From the NCBI RefSeq assembly GCF_028473745.1, contig NZ_CP101137.1, positions 2,542,001-2,606,000 of the forward strand: DNA of 64,000 nucleotides, given 5' to 3'. The number at the start of each line of letters is the position of its first letter. Within the stretch, counting starts at the first letter, position 1. The notes under the pieces were generated by a model that saw only the letters and a program-made list of their open reading frames with translations, was not told the origin of the DNA and did no database searches. Positions 12,495 to 20,919 of this stretch are shown here, piece after piece. The DNA comes from Streptomyces sp. M92 (GTDB lineage Bacteria; Actinomycetota; Actinomycetes; Streptomycetales; Streptomycetaceae). Both the position numbers and the translations under genes were made by a program.

Positions 12495-13031
12495 ATGGAT
12501 CGGGGTTTTCGGCCGGCCGAGACGGTCGGCCGAAGGTACCGTAGCGTGAGCGTCGACTGGCCCGTGATCGAGAGGCGCTTGGGCACCGCGCTGCCCGCCG
12601 ACTACAAGGCGTTCTGCGAGACGTTCGGCCGGGGAGAATTCCAGGAGTACCTCACCGTCTACTCCTCCGGGGGCGGCACGGACTCGCAGGTGGCCGAAAT
12701 CCACGAGGAGAACCGGCGGATCGCCGCGGAGGACGAGGCGGGGGCCGAGTACTACCTGCCGCAGGGGCTGTACCGGCCGGGGTCGGGTTCCGGGCTGCTC
12801 CAGTGGGGGGCGAGTGCGCGGGGCGACGAGTTCTTCTGGCTCGCGGACGACTCCCTGTCCCCGGACGCCTGGACGGTGCTGGCCCGTGACGACGCCCAGC
12901 ACGCGCGCGGCTACGACATGTCCATGAGCGAGTTCGTCCACCGGCTGCTGGCGGACGAGTCGTTCGAGGGCTTCGCAGGAGTCGGGGCGACCGGTCGCAC
13001 GCCGCCGTTCTCCACCCCGTACCCGCTCTGA
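12495..13031 (+). CDS. SUKH (SMI1/KNR4) domain protein
   Basis: Predicted 178-residue protein with an N-terminal SUKH signature, VDWPVIERRLGTALPADYKAFCETFGRGEF. It continues with LLQWGASARGDEFFWLADD and a C-terminal helix. SUKH proteins are best known as immunity proteins against polymorphic or contact-dependent toxins, though many stand alone. ATG 12495 is chosen because GGGAG lies just upstream and the residues after it match family N-termini; GTG 12546 is an alternative. No toxin gene is adjacent. Remnants of another SUKH gene and of other genes follow directly. Confidence 0.75.
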   Translation: MDRGFRPAETVGRRYRSVSVDWPVIERRLGTALPADYKAFCETFGRGEFQEYLTVYSSGGGTDSQVAEIHEENRRIAAEDEAGAEYYLPQGLYRPGSGSGLLQWGASARGDEFFWLADDSLSPDAWTVLARDDAQHARGYDMSMSEFVHRLLADESFEGFAGVGATGRTPPFSTPYPL

Positions 13032-13067
13032 AACTCTCGTCGGCTCTCGTCCGGTCGGCATCGGCAC

Positions 13068-13135
13068 ACGTGCCGAGGCGAAGACGGTGGCCGGGCTGAG
13101 CAAGGCCGACACGGAGCTGGCCCTGCGACGCACCG
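13068..13135 (+). pseudogene. Fragment duplicated from the membrane-protein gene at 14044
   Basis: In one plus-strand frame this stretch reads AEAKTVAGLSKADTELALRRT. The intact gene at 14044-15168 contains PEARAVAGMSKADAELALRRT (DNA about 14523-14586). At the DNA level the best-matching 50 or so bases differ at only a few positions. No start, stop or further homology surrounds it. It is a short relic of duplication or recombination, joined head-on to another broken gene. Confidence 0.7.
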
Positions 13136-13139
13136 GTTG

Positions 13140-13496
13140 CGGGTGCAACCCCTCCCTAGACCAGGGGGAGCGGCATCGGACGGCGGCGAGGAGCGCTCGG
13201 TGCCGCTCGATCCAGTCGTCCGGCGCCGCCACCGGAACCGTGACGCAGACCTGGGAAGCGGAGATGTCACACACACTCACTTCCACGCACTCGCTTTCGT
13301 TGATAGCGGGCGGAGTGACCTGGACGCGCGGTGATCGTCCGCTTTCCAGCCAGGTCGCCCCCTGGTCTGCCTCAACGGTGTTCAGTGCTTCTTCCCAGGC
13401 GTCGTCCGAAAGGGAAATCAGCTCGGTCGGCGGGGAATCGGGCATGGGGTCCCCGTAAGGGGCGGGGCCCATGAGGGCCGGATTGGACTGGGTCAT
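13140..13496 (-). pseudogene. 3'-truncated small hypothetical gene
   Basis: On the minus strand ATG at 13496 opens a frame that looks coding: MTQSNPALMGPAPYGD, then SPPTELISLSDDAWEEALN, then ASQVCVTVPVAAPDDWIERH. At about 13185-13140 it runs into the duplicated SKAD fragment of opposite strand. The frame stays open to 12381, but only as the antisense of the SUKH gene, which is not credible protein. I infer the 3' end was lost in a rearrangement. Family unknown. Confidence 0.5.
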
Positions 13497-13614
13497 CGTC
13501 CTCGGCGTACGGGCGGTCGCCAGAGGTACCCAGGGGGGGGACCAGTCACCGTGACGGAGCGAGGGGTACGCTTCATCACTCCCGTGGCGGACCGGCAGAG
13601 GAAGGGCCACCCGT

Positions 13615-13997
13615 GTTGAGCGGTGTCGGTGAGGTCGAACGCGTGGTGCCGGGGTTGCGCGCACAGCGCGCGGAGCGGCCCAGGAACATCCGCGCGAGCC
13701 AAGCTGGAGGCGCTGGAGGACCCGGCCGAGGACGACATGGCCGGTCGCTACGCCCCCCACTCCCGGGCTGGCGGGCTGCTGCACTGCGCCGAGACGAGCT
13801 CCGGCGATCTCTTCTACTGGCGCACGGGCGGCACGGATCCAGACTGCTGGCCCGTGGTGAGCACCGGGAACGACGACTGGTGGGAGTACGACAAGGGACT
13901 GGTGTCCCTCCTCGCGGGACTGGTCTCGGGCGACGCGACCCGGCGGGGCTTGCCGGACCTGTTCCTCGGCGACGACAGAACGGTGCGGGTGTCGTGA
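13615..13997 (+). pseudogene. SUKH-type gene remnant with frameshift
   Basis: The plus frame ending at 13997 gives LEALEDPAEDD, then GGLLHCAETSSGDLFYW, then VVSTGNDDWWEYDKG. This is the C-terminal half of a SUKH-like protein. Just upstream, GVGEVERVVPGL and RNIRA are read in another frame and join smoothly only if one base near 13700 is skipped. The N-terminal SUKH motif is missing. I read it as a truncated, frameshifted second member of the family next to the intact gene at 12495. Confidence 0.55.
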
Positions 13998-14043
13998 CGG
14001 GCAGCCGCCATGCGAACGCTTCCGGTCCACAGGGAGGACATCC

Positions 14044-15168
14044 GTGAATTCGCCCCCGCCCTCCGGTCACGCCGACGGTCCGTCCGACGAGCCGTCCCCC
14101 ATATCCGACGAGCAGTTGGAGTCGTTCCTGCGGGAGGCCGCCGAAGGTGGTGGCGCCGCCACGCCCAAGGAGCCGTCGGCGCGGGCGCGGATGGTGGCGG
14201 CGCGGCTGCGGGATCAGGAGGAGCCGGCGCCCTGGCGTGCCCCGCGACCCGCCCCGAAGCGTCGGCGCCGGTGGGGCACGGTCGTCGGCGTGGTGGCGCT
14301 GGCGGCGGTCGCGGTGATCGCCCTGCGGCCCTCCCTGGTGACGGACCACCTCCCCGGCGGAGGGGCGGAGGCCGCCGCCTCGCCGACGCCGCTGCCCGCC
14401 GAGACGGCGCGGCCCACCGGCGCTCCCGGAGGCACCGACGGGGCGCGACAGGCCACGCGCGAGCACCCGTTCCGCGGCTCTCCCGCCCTGCGCTGGGCCG
14501 ACGGCGCCGACGCCATCGAGCTGCCGGAGGCCAGGGCGGTGGCCGGGATGAGCAAGGCCGACGCGGAGCTGGCCCTGCGGCGCACCAAGGAGTTCCTGGT
14601 CGCCGCCAACCTCGACCCGGACGTGATCGCGGGCGGGCGGCCCGACAAGGCGCTGGGCCTGCTCGACCCCGAGGCGCAGAAGGACCTGCTGCCGGACCAG
14701 CGGCGGGGGCTGCGCGAGCCGTCGCGCGAGTACGACCCCACGGGGCTGTTCAGCCGGTTCGATCCGGATGAGGTGCGGCTCGCGGGCGAGGTGGTCAAGG
14801 TACGCGGCCGCATGTCGCTGGCCGGCGGGAAGCCGGGCGAGATAAAGGTGCACGCCGACTACACCTTCGTGTACCCGCTGGCGAAGTCGGACGGGGGCGA
14901 CCACGTCGAGCGCACCATCGTGCGCCGTGAGATCACGACGCTGCTGCTGGACCCGGACCGCTGGTACGCCACGCCGGGCAAGCTCGCGATCGAGGAGTAC
15001 AAGGTCAACACGTTCAACACCGCGTGCGACGTGTACGACGGCTACCTGCACCCCGTCTTCCCCGAGGACCGGACGCGGGCGACGGGGCCCTCCGTCGACC
15101 CGTACGACCGCAGCGGGGAGATGAGGGAGACGCAGGGGGAGGAGTGCGGCACGGTCACCCGCACCTGA
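14044..15168 (+). CDS. Membrane-anchored hypothetical protein
   Basis: 374 residues, not assigned to a family. A cytoplasmic N-terminal part (1-74) has ISDEQLESFLREAAEG and a basic stretch APKRRRRWG. One transmembrane helix follows (about 78-95). A Ser/Thr/Pro/Ala linker then leads to an extracytoplasmic domain of about 230 residues with EVVKVRGRMSLAG and HADYTFVYPL. The domain has few cysteines (ACDVYD and EECGTV) that could pair. The GTG start at 14044 has GGAGG about 7 bases upstream. A fragment of this gene is duplicated at 13068-13135. Function unknown. Confidence 0.8.
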   Translation: MNSPPPSGHADGPSDEPSPISDEQLESFLREAAEGGGAATPKEPSARARMVAARLRDQEEPAPWRAPRPAPKRRRRWGTVVGVVALAAVAVIALRPSLVTDHLPGGGAEAAASPTPLPAETARPTGAPGGTDGARQATREHPFRGSPALRWADGADAIELPEARAVAGMSKADAELALRRTKEFLVAANLDPDVIAGGRPDKALGLLDPEAQKDLLPDQRRGLREPSREYDPTGLFSRFDPDEVRLAGEVVKVRGRMSLAGGKPGEIKVHADYTFVYPLAKSDGGDHVERTIVRREITTLLLDPDRWYATPGKLAIEEYKVNTFNTACDVYDGYLHPVFPEDRTRATGPSVDPYDRSGEMRETQGEECGTVTRT

Positions 15169-15320
15169 CCCACCTCCGTCGGCCGGACGTCGACGTGACC
15201 GGGCCCGGGCGCTCTCCCTTCGCGCGCCCGGGCCCGTCCCCGTCACCCCGTGGGCCGTACCCCCCGCGGGCCGTCCCAGGGGCCGTCCCCCGTGGGTCAT
15301 TCAGCCGTTCATCCAGCCGT

Positions 15321-16697
15321 TCACACGCGCTGCCACAGCGCCGGAACGTTCGGCGGCTCCCAGCCCGGGTAGGCCTGGTGCCCCTGGATGCAGCGGTAGG
15401 TGGCGCCGCCGTACGTCACCGTGTCGCCCGGCTGGTAGACGGTGCCGGCCGCCCAGGTGCCGCCCTCGCCGGGCGGCGGCTCCTCGCCGCCGTCGTCACC
15501 GGTCGTCTTCAGGGTGAGCCCGTAGTTCTGGAGCAGCGGGTTGATCGGCTGGAAGAACGTCGTGCCGCCGCTGCGGCAGTCGCCGGAGCCGCCGGAGGTG
15601 ACGCCCTGCGCCTGGCTGCCGGAGATGTACGAGCCGCCCGAGTCGCCGGGCTCCGCGCACACCGTGGTCCGGGTGACGCCGCTGATGGTGCCCTCGGGGT
15701 AGGTCACGCTGGTGTTGTGCTGCTGGACGGTGCCGCAGTGCCAGCCGGTGGTGGAACCGGAACGGCACACCGACGCCCCGACCGGCGCCTGGGTGGACCC
15801 GGTCACCTGGACGTTCTGGCCGCCGGCACCGCTGACGTACGGGGTCGCCCGCCAGTTGGAGTTGACCGCCACCCACGCCATGTCCCGGCCCGGGAAGACC
15901 GAGCCCTGGAAGGTGCCCTGCGCCACCCGGTTGGACCCGGTGGTGCTCGCCCCGGTCCGTCCGCAGTGACCGGCCGTGGCGAAGCCCTCCTGACCGCCCT
16001 TGGTGACGGGGAAGCCGATCGAGCAGCGCCCGCTGTTGTTGATGTAGTACGCCTCGCCGCCCCGCAGGTCGTACAGCGGACGCGGCTTCTCGGCCGCCTT
16101 CTCGACGCGTACGGCTCCGGCGTCGACCCCGGCCGCCTCGACGAGGGCACGGGCGGCGGAGGGCCGCGTGGCCTGCACGGTGACCGTGTTCGCCCGTACG
16201 TCGACGTACCGGACGGCCGCGTCGGTGGCGTCCCCGCCCCGCTCGGCGGCGGCCCGGTCGATGCGGGCCTTGGCCGCGTCGAGGTCGGCGAGCGAGTGCC
16301 GTACGACCTCCGCCACGGCGCCCTGGGCCTCGATCGCGGCGACGTCGGCCGCGTCGGTCGTCGCCACGGTCAGCGTGCCGGACTCGGCGCCCCGCACCCA
16401 CGCGCCCGCGAAGTCGGCGCCGAGCGCGGCACGGAGCCGGCCCGCGGTGGCGCCCGCGTCGGCCTCGTTGGCGAGACGGCGCTCGGCCTGCTGCCGGTCG
16501 AGACCGAGGTCGCGCTCCATGGCCCGGAGCAGGGCGGGCGGCGCGGCGTCGGTGCGCAGGGTCTCGGCCGCGGTGGGGGCGGAGTCGGCGGGTGCCGTCC
16601 CGGCGCTCGCGGAGCCGCTGAGCCCGGCCACGAGCAGGGCGGCAGCCGCCACGGCGGCGGCACCCGCGGCTCTGGTGTGTCGGTGACGGTGGGGCAT
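15321..16697 (-). CDS. Secreted streptogrisin C-like protease with chitin-binding tail
   Basis: 458-residue S1 (alpha-lytic/streptogrisin) serine protease. In order: a Tat/Sec-like signal peptide (1-32), a long propeptide (about 45-205) that in the family acts as folding chaperone, and the mature catalytic domain from about 210. The triad is His244 (ATAGHCG), Asp272 (GRDMAWV) and Ser353 (GDSGGS). An acidic Gly/Pro linker leads to a C-terminal type 5/12 chitin-binding module (about 413-458: WAAGTVYQPGDTVTYGG, YRCIQGHQAYPGWEPP). This order matches streptogrisin C. An AGGAG site sits 7 bases before the ATG. Confidence 0.93.
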   Translation of the reverse strand: MPHRHRHTRAAGAAAVAAAALLVAGLSGSASAGTAPADSAPTAAETLRTDAAPPALLRAMERDLGLDRQQAERRLANEADAGATAGRLRAALGADFAGAWVRGAESGTLTVATTDAADVAAIEAQGAVAEVVRHSLADLDAAKARIDRAAAERGGDATDAAVRYVDVRANTVTVQATRPSAARALVEAAGVDAGAVRVEKAAEKPRPLYDLRGGEAYYINNSGRCSIGFPVTKGGQEGFATAGHCGRTGASTTGSNRVAQGTFQGSVFPGRDMAWVAVNSNWRATPYVSGAGGQNVQVTGSTQAPVGASVCRSGSTTGWHCGTVQQHNTSVTYPEGTISGVTRTTVCAEPGDSGGSYISGSQAQGVTSGGSGDCRSGGTTFFQPINPLLQNYGLTLKTTGDDGGEEPPPGEGGTWAAGTVYQPGDTVTYGGATYRCIQGHQAYPGWEPPNVPALWQRV

Positions 16698-16832
16698 GGG
16701 GGATCTCCTCGGTTTCGGTGGGGAGGTGCCGAAACCGTAGGGAGGGCCGACCGGGCGCCGTAAGACGTCGGTCGGCCCTCCCCCCGGCGTTATGGAAGGC
16801 GGGTGAGGGGCGCCAGGGGGCGCCGGGGGTGG

Positions 16833-17780
16833 TCAGGGCACCCGGTGCGCGGCCATCCACTCGGTGTAGCTGTCGCTGCTCGCCGCCACTCCCGCGTGCG
16901 CCATGCGGGCCTGCGCCAGCACGGTCGCCGCGGTGTCCTGCCGCCCGGTCACCGCGTGCCAGCCCAGCAGGTGCCGCCAGGCCAGCGGTGTTCCGGTGAG
17001 CGGCCGGGTGACGATGCCGGGCGTCGTCGGGAAGGTCGCCCGGCACAGGCCCACCGCCCGCCCCACCTTCACCAGGTGCACCAGCGAGGCGGTGTCCGTC
17101 TCGTACATGCGGCGCGGCGTGAACCCGGCGCGGGCGCACGACGCGGTGAAGCAGTCGCCGAAGCAGCCGTCGCCGGGCACGCAGGCCCACTCCTCGCTCG
17201 CCAGCTCCGTCAGGTCCACCTCGGCGCGCGAGGCGAGCGGATGCCTCTCGGGCACCATCACGAACACCGGATCGACGGCGACCTCCCGCCACACCAGGCC
17301 TGCCGCGCCGGGCGGCTCGGCGGAACCGCACGTCCCCGCGAGCGCGAAGTCCAGCCTGCCCTCGGCCAGTTGGTCGGCAAGCTCCCGCTCCGACCACGAC
17401 GTACAGGTCGTCATCCGGGCCTCCGGCGCCACGTCCGCCAGCCGGTCCACCAGCGCCCCCAGCAAGGGCCCGTGCGTCCCGCCCAGCCGCAGGTGCCGTG
17501 CCGTCCGCGGCGCCCGCGCGAACCGCGCCGCCTCCTGCTGCAACTCGGTCACCGCGGGCAGCACGATCCGGCTCCGCTCCAGCACCAGTTCCCCCAGCGC
17601 GGTCGCCCGCACCCCGTGCCGGCCCCGCTCGAACAGCGCCCCGCCCAGGGCCCGTTCGATCCGCTTGAGCTGTGCGCTCAACGCGGGCTGCGCGAGGCCG
17701 AGCACCGTCGCCGCCCTGGTGAGGCTGCCGGCGTCGGCGATGGCCCGGACCGTCTTGAGATGCCGCAACTCCAGCTCCAT
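16833..17780 (-). CDS. LysR family transcriptional regulator
   Basis: 315 residues. The N-terminal winged HTH (about 1-60) contains FxxxxxxGS-type spacing, AIADAGSLTRAATVLGLAQPALSAQLKRIE. It is followed by an effector domain with RLGGTHGPLLGALV and LDFALAGTCG. The start ATG 17780 (MELELRHLKTV) is chosen because LysR proteins begin a few residues before the first helix; no ribosome binding site is seen. The neighbour downstream on the same strand is the secreted protease, 135 bases away, a possible target. The effector is unknown. Confidence 0.88.
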   Translation of the reverse strand: MELELRHLKTVRAIADAGSLTRAATVLGLAQPALSAQLKRIERALGGALFERGRHGVRATALGELVLERSRIVLPAVTELQQEAARFARAPRTARHLRLGGTHGPLLGALVDRLADVAPEARMTTCTSWSERELADQLAEGRLDFALAGTCGSAEPPGAAGLVWREVAVDPVFVMVPERHPLASRAEVDLTELASEEWACVPGDGCFGDCFTASCARAGFTPRRMYETDTASLVHLVKVGRAVGLCRATFPTTPGIVTRPLTGTPLAWRHLLGWHAVTGRQDTAATVLAQARMAHAGVAASSDSYTEWMAAHRVP

Positions 17781-17844
17781 GAGGGGAGCTTGCGACGCGG
17801 GGAGTGCGGGGGCAAGAGGTTGGTACGGACCTGTGGAGGAAACT

Positions 17845-18810
17845 TCAAGTACTTGCTTCCCCGTTCGCGGCGAGCAACTCCCGGGCCCGGCGCAGCAGTG
17901 CCTCCCGCACGGAGTCCGGCGCCAGCACGTGCAACGGCGTGGCGAGGCTGAACAGATAGCGGGCCAGCCCCTCGGCGCTCGACCCGCCGATCTCGACGAC
18001 CGTGGCGTCCGGCCCGTCGGCCCGGTGCAGCCCGACCGTGGCGGGAATGGACCGCAGCGCCTCCTCCATGGGCACCGGCAGCCGTACGGTGGCCAGCACC
18101 GCGTACGGCCCGGTCGCGCTCGCCCGGGACACGAGCAGCGCCGGATCGGGCAGCGGTTCGGTGAACTCCACGGCCCGCCCCGTCGGCTGCACCCGCTCGA
18201 CCCGGTCGGCCCGGAAGGTTCGCCACTCGTCCCGGGCCACGTCCCGGGCCACGAAGTACCAGCGCCGCCCGGTGTGCACGAGCCGGTACGGATCCACGTC
18301 CCGCACACTGGTCCGCCCGCCCCAGTCCCGGTACGCCATCCGGGCCCGCTCGCCCCGCCGGCACGCGGCGGCCAGCTCCAGCAGCGTCCCCGCCGCGACC
18401 TGCGGCTCACCGGCCCGCGGCGTCTGCACGAACGCGGCGTCCATGTCCTCGAGCCGGTCGCCCAGCCGCTTGGGCAGCACCTGCCGCAGCTTCAGCAACG
18501 CCGACAACGCCGCCTGGTCCCCGCCCAGCGCCCCGCTCAGCGCGGCCTCCCGCAGCCCGACGGCCACGGCGAGCGCCTCCTCGTCGTCCAGGATCAACGG
18601 CGGCGTACGCGTCCCCGGCCGCAGCCGGTACCCGCCCCACGGTCCCGGATCGGAGTCGACGGCGTACCCCAGCTCCCGCAGCCGCGCCACGTCCCGCCGC
18701 ACGGTCCGTTCCGTGACCTCCATCCGCTCGGCCAGCTCACCGCAGGTCCAGGCGGGACGGACGGCGAGCAGGGAGACCAGCCGCAGCAGCCGGGCGGAAG
18801 TACTGAGCAC
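17845..18810 (-). CDS. HTH-WYL domain regulator
   Basis: 321-residue regulator of the DeoR-like HTH plus WYL type. The N-terminal HTH reads LAERMEVTERTVRRDVARLRELGYAV, then GGYRLRPG. The WYL part (about 125-205) has MAYRDWGGRTSVRDVDPYRLVHTGRRWYFVARD, and a WCX-type C-terminal extension follows. WYL proteins often sense ligands or nucleic acid and control stress or defence genes. The GTG at 18810 fits the HTH start and has no ribosome binding site, so it may be leaderless. It is divergent from a VOC gene 73 bases away, its likely target. Confidence 0.85.
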   Translation of the reverse strand: MLSTSARLLRLVSLLAVRPAWTCGELAERMEVTERTVRRDVARLRELGYAVDSDPGPWGGYRLRPGTRTPPLILDDEEALAVAVGLREAALSGALGGDQAALSALLKLRQVLPKRLGDRLEDMDAAFVQTPRAGEPQVAAGTLLELAAACRRGERARMAYRDWGGRTSVRDVDPYRLVHTGRRWYFVARDVARDEWRTFRADRVERVQPTGRAVEFTEPLPDPALLVSRASATGPYAVLATVRLPVPMEEALRSIPATVGLHRADGPDATVVEIGGSSAEGLARYLFSLATPLHVLAPDSVREALLRRARELLAANGEAST

Positions 18811-18883
18811 GGTCCCGAAGTCTCCCACGCACCCACCGACGACCAGGACCGAATCTGTCCTGATCACGTCCTACGGTCTCCCC

Positions 18884-19276
18884 ATGACGACAACGCAGAA
18901 CACCCCGGCCCCGGCCTTCCGCTACTCGGCCGTCACCTTCGACTGCCCCGACCCCGCCGCGATGGCCCGCTTCTGGGGCAAGGCACTCGGCCTCACCGTC
19001 TCCTTCCACACCGACGACTTCTACTTCCTCGGCGGCCAGGACGGCGCCCCCGGCCTCGGCTTCCACCGCCTCCCCGACTACCGCCCGCCCACCTGGCCGG
19101 GCGCCGGCCAGGAGAAGCAGGCCCACATCGACGTCGGCGTCGACGACCTGGACGCGGGCGAGACCCGCCTGCTCGCCCTGGGCGCGACGAAGCCCGACTT
19201 CCAGCCGTCCCCGGACCGCTGGAGGGTGCTGCTGGACCCGGCGGGGCATCCGTTCTGTGTGTCGACGGTGGCGTGA
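18884..19276 (+). CDS. VOC (glyoxalase/bleomycin-resistance fold) protein
   Basis: 130-residue vicinal-oxygen-chelate protein with two beta-alpha-beta-beta-beta modules. Module 1 is FRYSAVTFDCPDPAAMARFWGKALGL; module 2 is KQAHIDVGVDDLDAGETRLLALGA, ending in DPAGHPFCV. Such small proteins are often annotated as glyoxalase-like; the substrate is unknown. ATG 18884 lacks a ribosome binding site, and a TACGGT -10-like hexamer at 18872-18877 suggests a leaderless transcript. Divergent from the WYL regulator. Confidence 0.85.
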   Translation: MTTTQNTPAPAFRYSAVTFDCPDPAAMARFWGKALGLTVSFHTDDFYFLGGQDGAPGLGFHRLPDYRPPTWPGAGQEKQAHIDVGVDDLDAGETRLLALGATKPDFQPSPDRWRVLLDPAGHPFCVSTVA

Positions 19277-19294
19277 GGGCGGGAACGGCAGGGA

Positions 19295-19861
19295 TCAATA
19301 GACGAAGCTGTGCATGACGCCGCCCACGTTCGGAGACCGGAACTGCGGGGCCGGGTCATCGGGGGGCACGACCCCGACGCAGATTTCGTAAGACGTGCCC
19401 GGCATCAGTCTCACCTCCACCACATGTTCCCGGCGCACGGGGGTGAGATCGGCTCGCATGTCGTGCCACCCATACGGCGTGTCCGTGGCAGCCACGTAGT
19501 CGATGACCCGCTTCGTGGCCGTCTCCTCCAGCCACATGTACACGTCGACCAGCTTCGGCGTTTCTGTCCCGGTCAACTCGTACACCATGTAGGCCTTGGT
19601 GCCCTCGCGGCGGAGACACACGTCGACGGTCACGTCCTCGACCACCGTCCGACCGCGGCAGTCGTCCGTCTGTGTCTTTTCGGGCGACGGAGCGGATGAC
19701 GAGGGGGTTTCAGCCGGTGGGGCGGCGGCGGAAACGGAAGACTTCGGGGCCGGTTCGGACCGATCGGCGGGGGGTGCCCCAGAATCCTTCGCTGCAACCG
19801 TGGGCTGAGCCGAGGCGGAAGGGCTGGTGCTTGTCCAGGTAAACCGACTCGGGGCGGTCAG
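19295..19861 (-). CDS. Hypothetical protein, start unresolved (possibly 5'-truncated)
   Basis: The frame encodes a Ser/Pro/Ala-rich linker followed by a compact domain with DDCRGRTVVEDVTVDVCLRR, KAYMVYELTG, VEVRLMPGTSYEICVGVV. Three Cys are present, suggesting an extracytoplasmic beta domain. There is no ATG, GTG or TTG at a sensible place. The first in-frame ATG is at 19999, deep inside the upstream gene in another frame, and only a CTG at 19861 overlaps that gene's TGA. Either a rare CTG start coupled to the upstream gene is used, or a membrane-anchored N-terminus has been lost. Function unknown. Confidence 0.45.
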   Translation of the reverse strand: MTAPSRFTWTSTSPSASAQPTVAAKDSGAPPADRSEPAPKSSVSAAAPPAETPSSSAPSPEKTQTDDCRGRTVVEDVTVDVCLRREGTKAYMVYELTGTETPKLVDVYMWLEETATKRVIDYVAATDTPYGWHDMRADLTPVRREHVVEVRLMPGTSYEICVGVVPPDDPAPQFRSPNVGGVMHSFVY

Positions 19862-20682
19862 GTGTCCCCACGAAGGGCCTCCACGTACTCCACGGCGTCC
19901 TGACCGCCGGTCATGTCCGGCCAGAAGCCGCCCCGCAGATCGTCGTCCGACAGCTGGGGCTGTGTCGGCAGGAGCTCGATGTCCCGCGCACGCATCCACA
20001 TGCTCTGCCCCTGAGCGTTCTCGGTGATCTCACCGGTGATCTCCACGCGGTCGCGTCGCCACGCCCGACGCAGTTCGGGATCGAGGTCGTCCCCGAAGTA
20101 CACGGGGATCACCTCTTCTCCGACCTCGGTGCGCAGCAGGGCCCGGGGCCGCCGCTGTCTGCCGCCCTCGTGCAGCCCGCTGAGGCGTCCCCTGCGAGAA
20201 CCGAACGTGTGGTGGCGGGTCTTCGTCGCGGACTCCAGATGCAGCGCGGTCCGCTGGGTGATCTCCACAGTACGCAGGGGCTCTCCGTCTCCCCGGACCT
20301 CGAGGATCATGCCGACGTCCGGCGACGCGCCGAGCGACTTGGCGACTCGGCGCCCGAGATTCGCGGCCCGCAGTGTCCAACCGGTGGGGATGCGGGCGGT
20401 GGACTCGGCCTCGTGCAGCCCGCCGACCGCGCTGCGGGCCACTCGTTCGACCACGTCGTAGGTCGAGTGCTCGGCGATCCGCAGTGGTTCCAGAGTGCAG
20501 GCGACGCTGCCGAGTCGTAGTTCGTTGAACGTCCAGCGTGTTCCGTTCCCGCTCGGCCGCGCCGTCTCGGTGGCTTCCAGTTCACGCAGGAGGGACAGCA
20601 CGGTGGTGAGGGCCTGGAGCGATTCCTGCGCGTCCATGCCGGCGTGCGGGCCGAGTAGCCTCAGCGCGAGTTCGATCCTCAT
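19858..20682 (-). CDS. Hypothetical protein
   Basis: 274 residues, no family recognised. The N-terminal third (MRIELALRLLGPHAGMDAQE) is helical and is followed by FNELRLGSVACTLEPLR. The C-terminal half has VIPVYFGDDLDPELRRAW and VEITGEITENAQGQSMWMRARDIELLP, which reads like a small beta-barrel with a repeated hydrophobic pattern. The ATG at 20682 is well supported by GGAAGGAGG 7 bases upstream; the longer start at 20838 adds leader sequence only. The gene after it in the same direction overlaps its stop codon. Confidence 0.7.
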   Translation of the reverse strand: MRIELALRLLGPHAGMDAQESLQALTTVLSLLRELEATETARPSGNGTRWTFNELRLGSVACTLEPLRIAEHSTYDVVERVARSAVGGLHEAESTARIPTGWTLRAANLGRRVAKSLGASPDVGMILEVRGDGEPLRTVEITQRTALHLESATKTRHHTFGSRRGRLSGLHEGGRQRRPRALLRTEVGEEVIPVYFGDDLDPELRRAWRRDRVEITGEITENAQGQSMWMRARDIELLPTQPQLSDDDLRGGFWPDMTGGQDAVEYVEALRGDT

Positions 20683-20919
20683 GATGTCCCTCCTTCCACG
20701 GTCACGGTTCCCGGCGTCACAGTATGCGAAGCCCGTCACCATGCTCGGCGCGATCCGCGAAGCTGTCACCCGCACGAGGCCGTCGCCGTGGACGGGACCG
20801 GCGAGTGGCGCCCCTTCGAAGCGGGCGGTGGACGACACGACTCTCCTCCGACGGCCGAGCCGACAGGACCTTGCGTTGGTGTGTGTGACTCGCCACGGCG
20901 ACGTGCCTCGGGCAGTCGG

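Noticed and set aside
12381..14030. A 549-codon minus-strand frame across the SUKH region
   Set aside because: Only the middle part (from 13496 to about 13185) looks like protein; the rest is antisense to the SUKH gene and to the SUKH relic.
16903..19317. An 804-codon plus-strand frame across the LysR and WYL genes
   Set aside because: Ser/Arg/Pro-rich shadow frame opposite two clear regulators.
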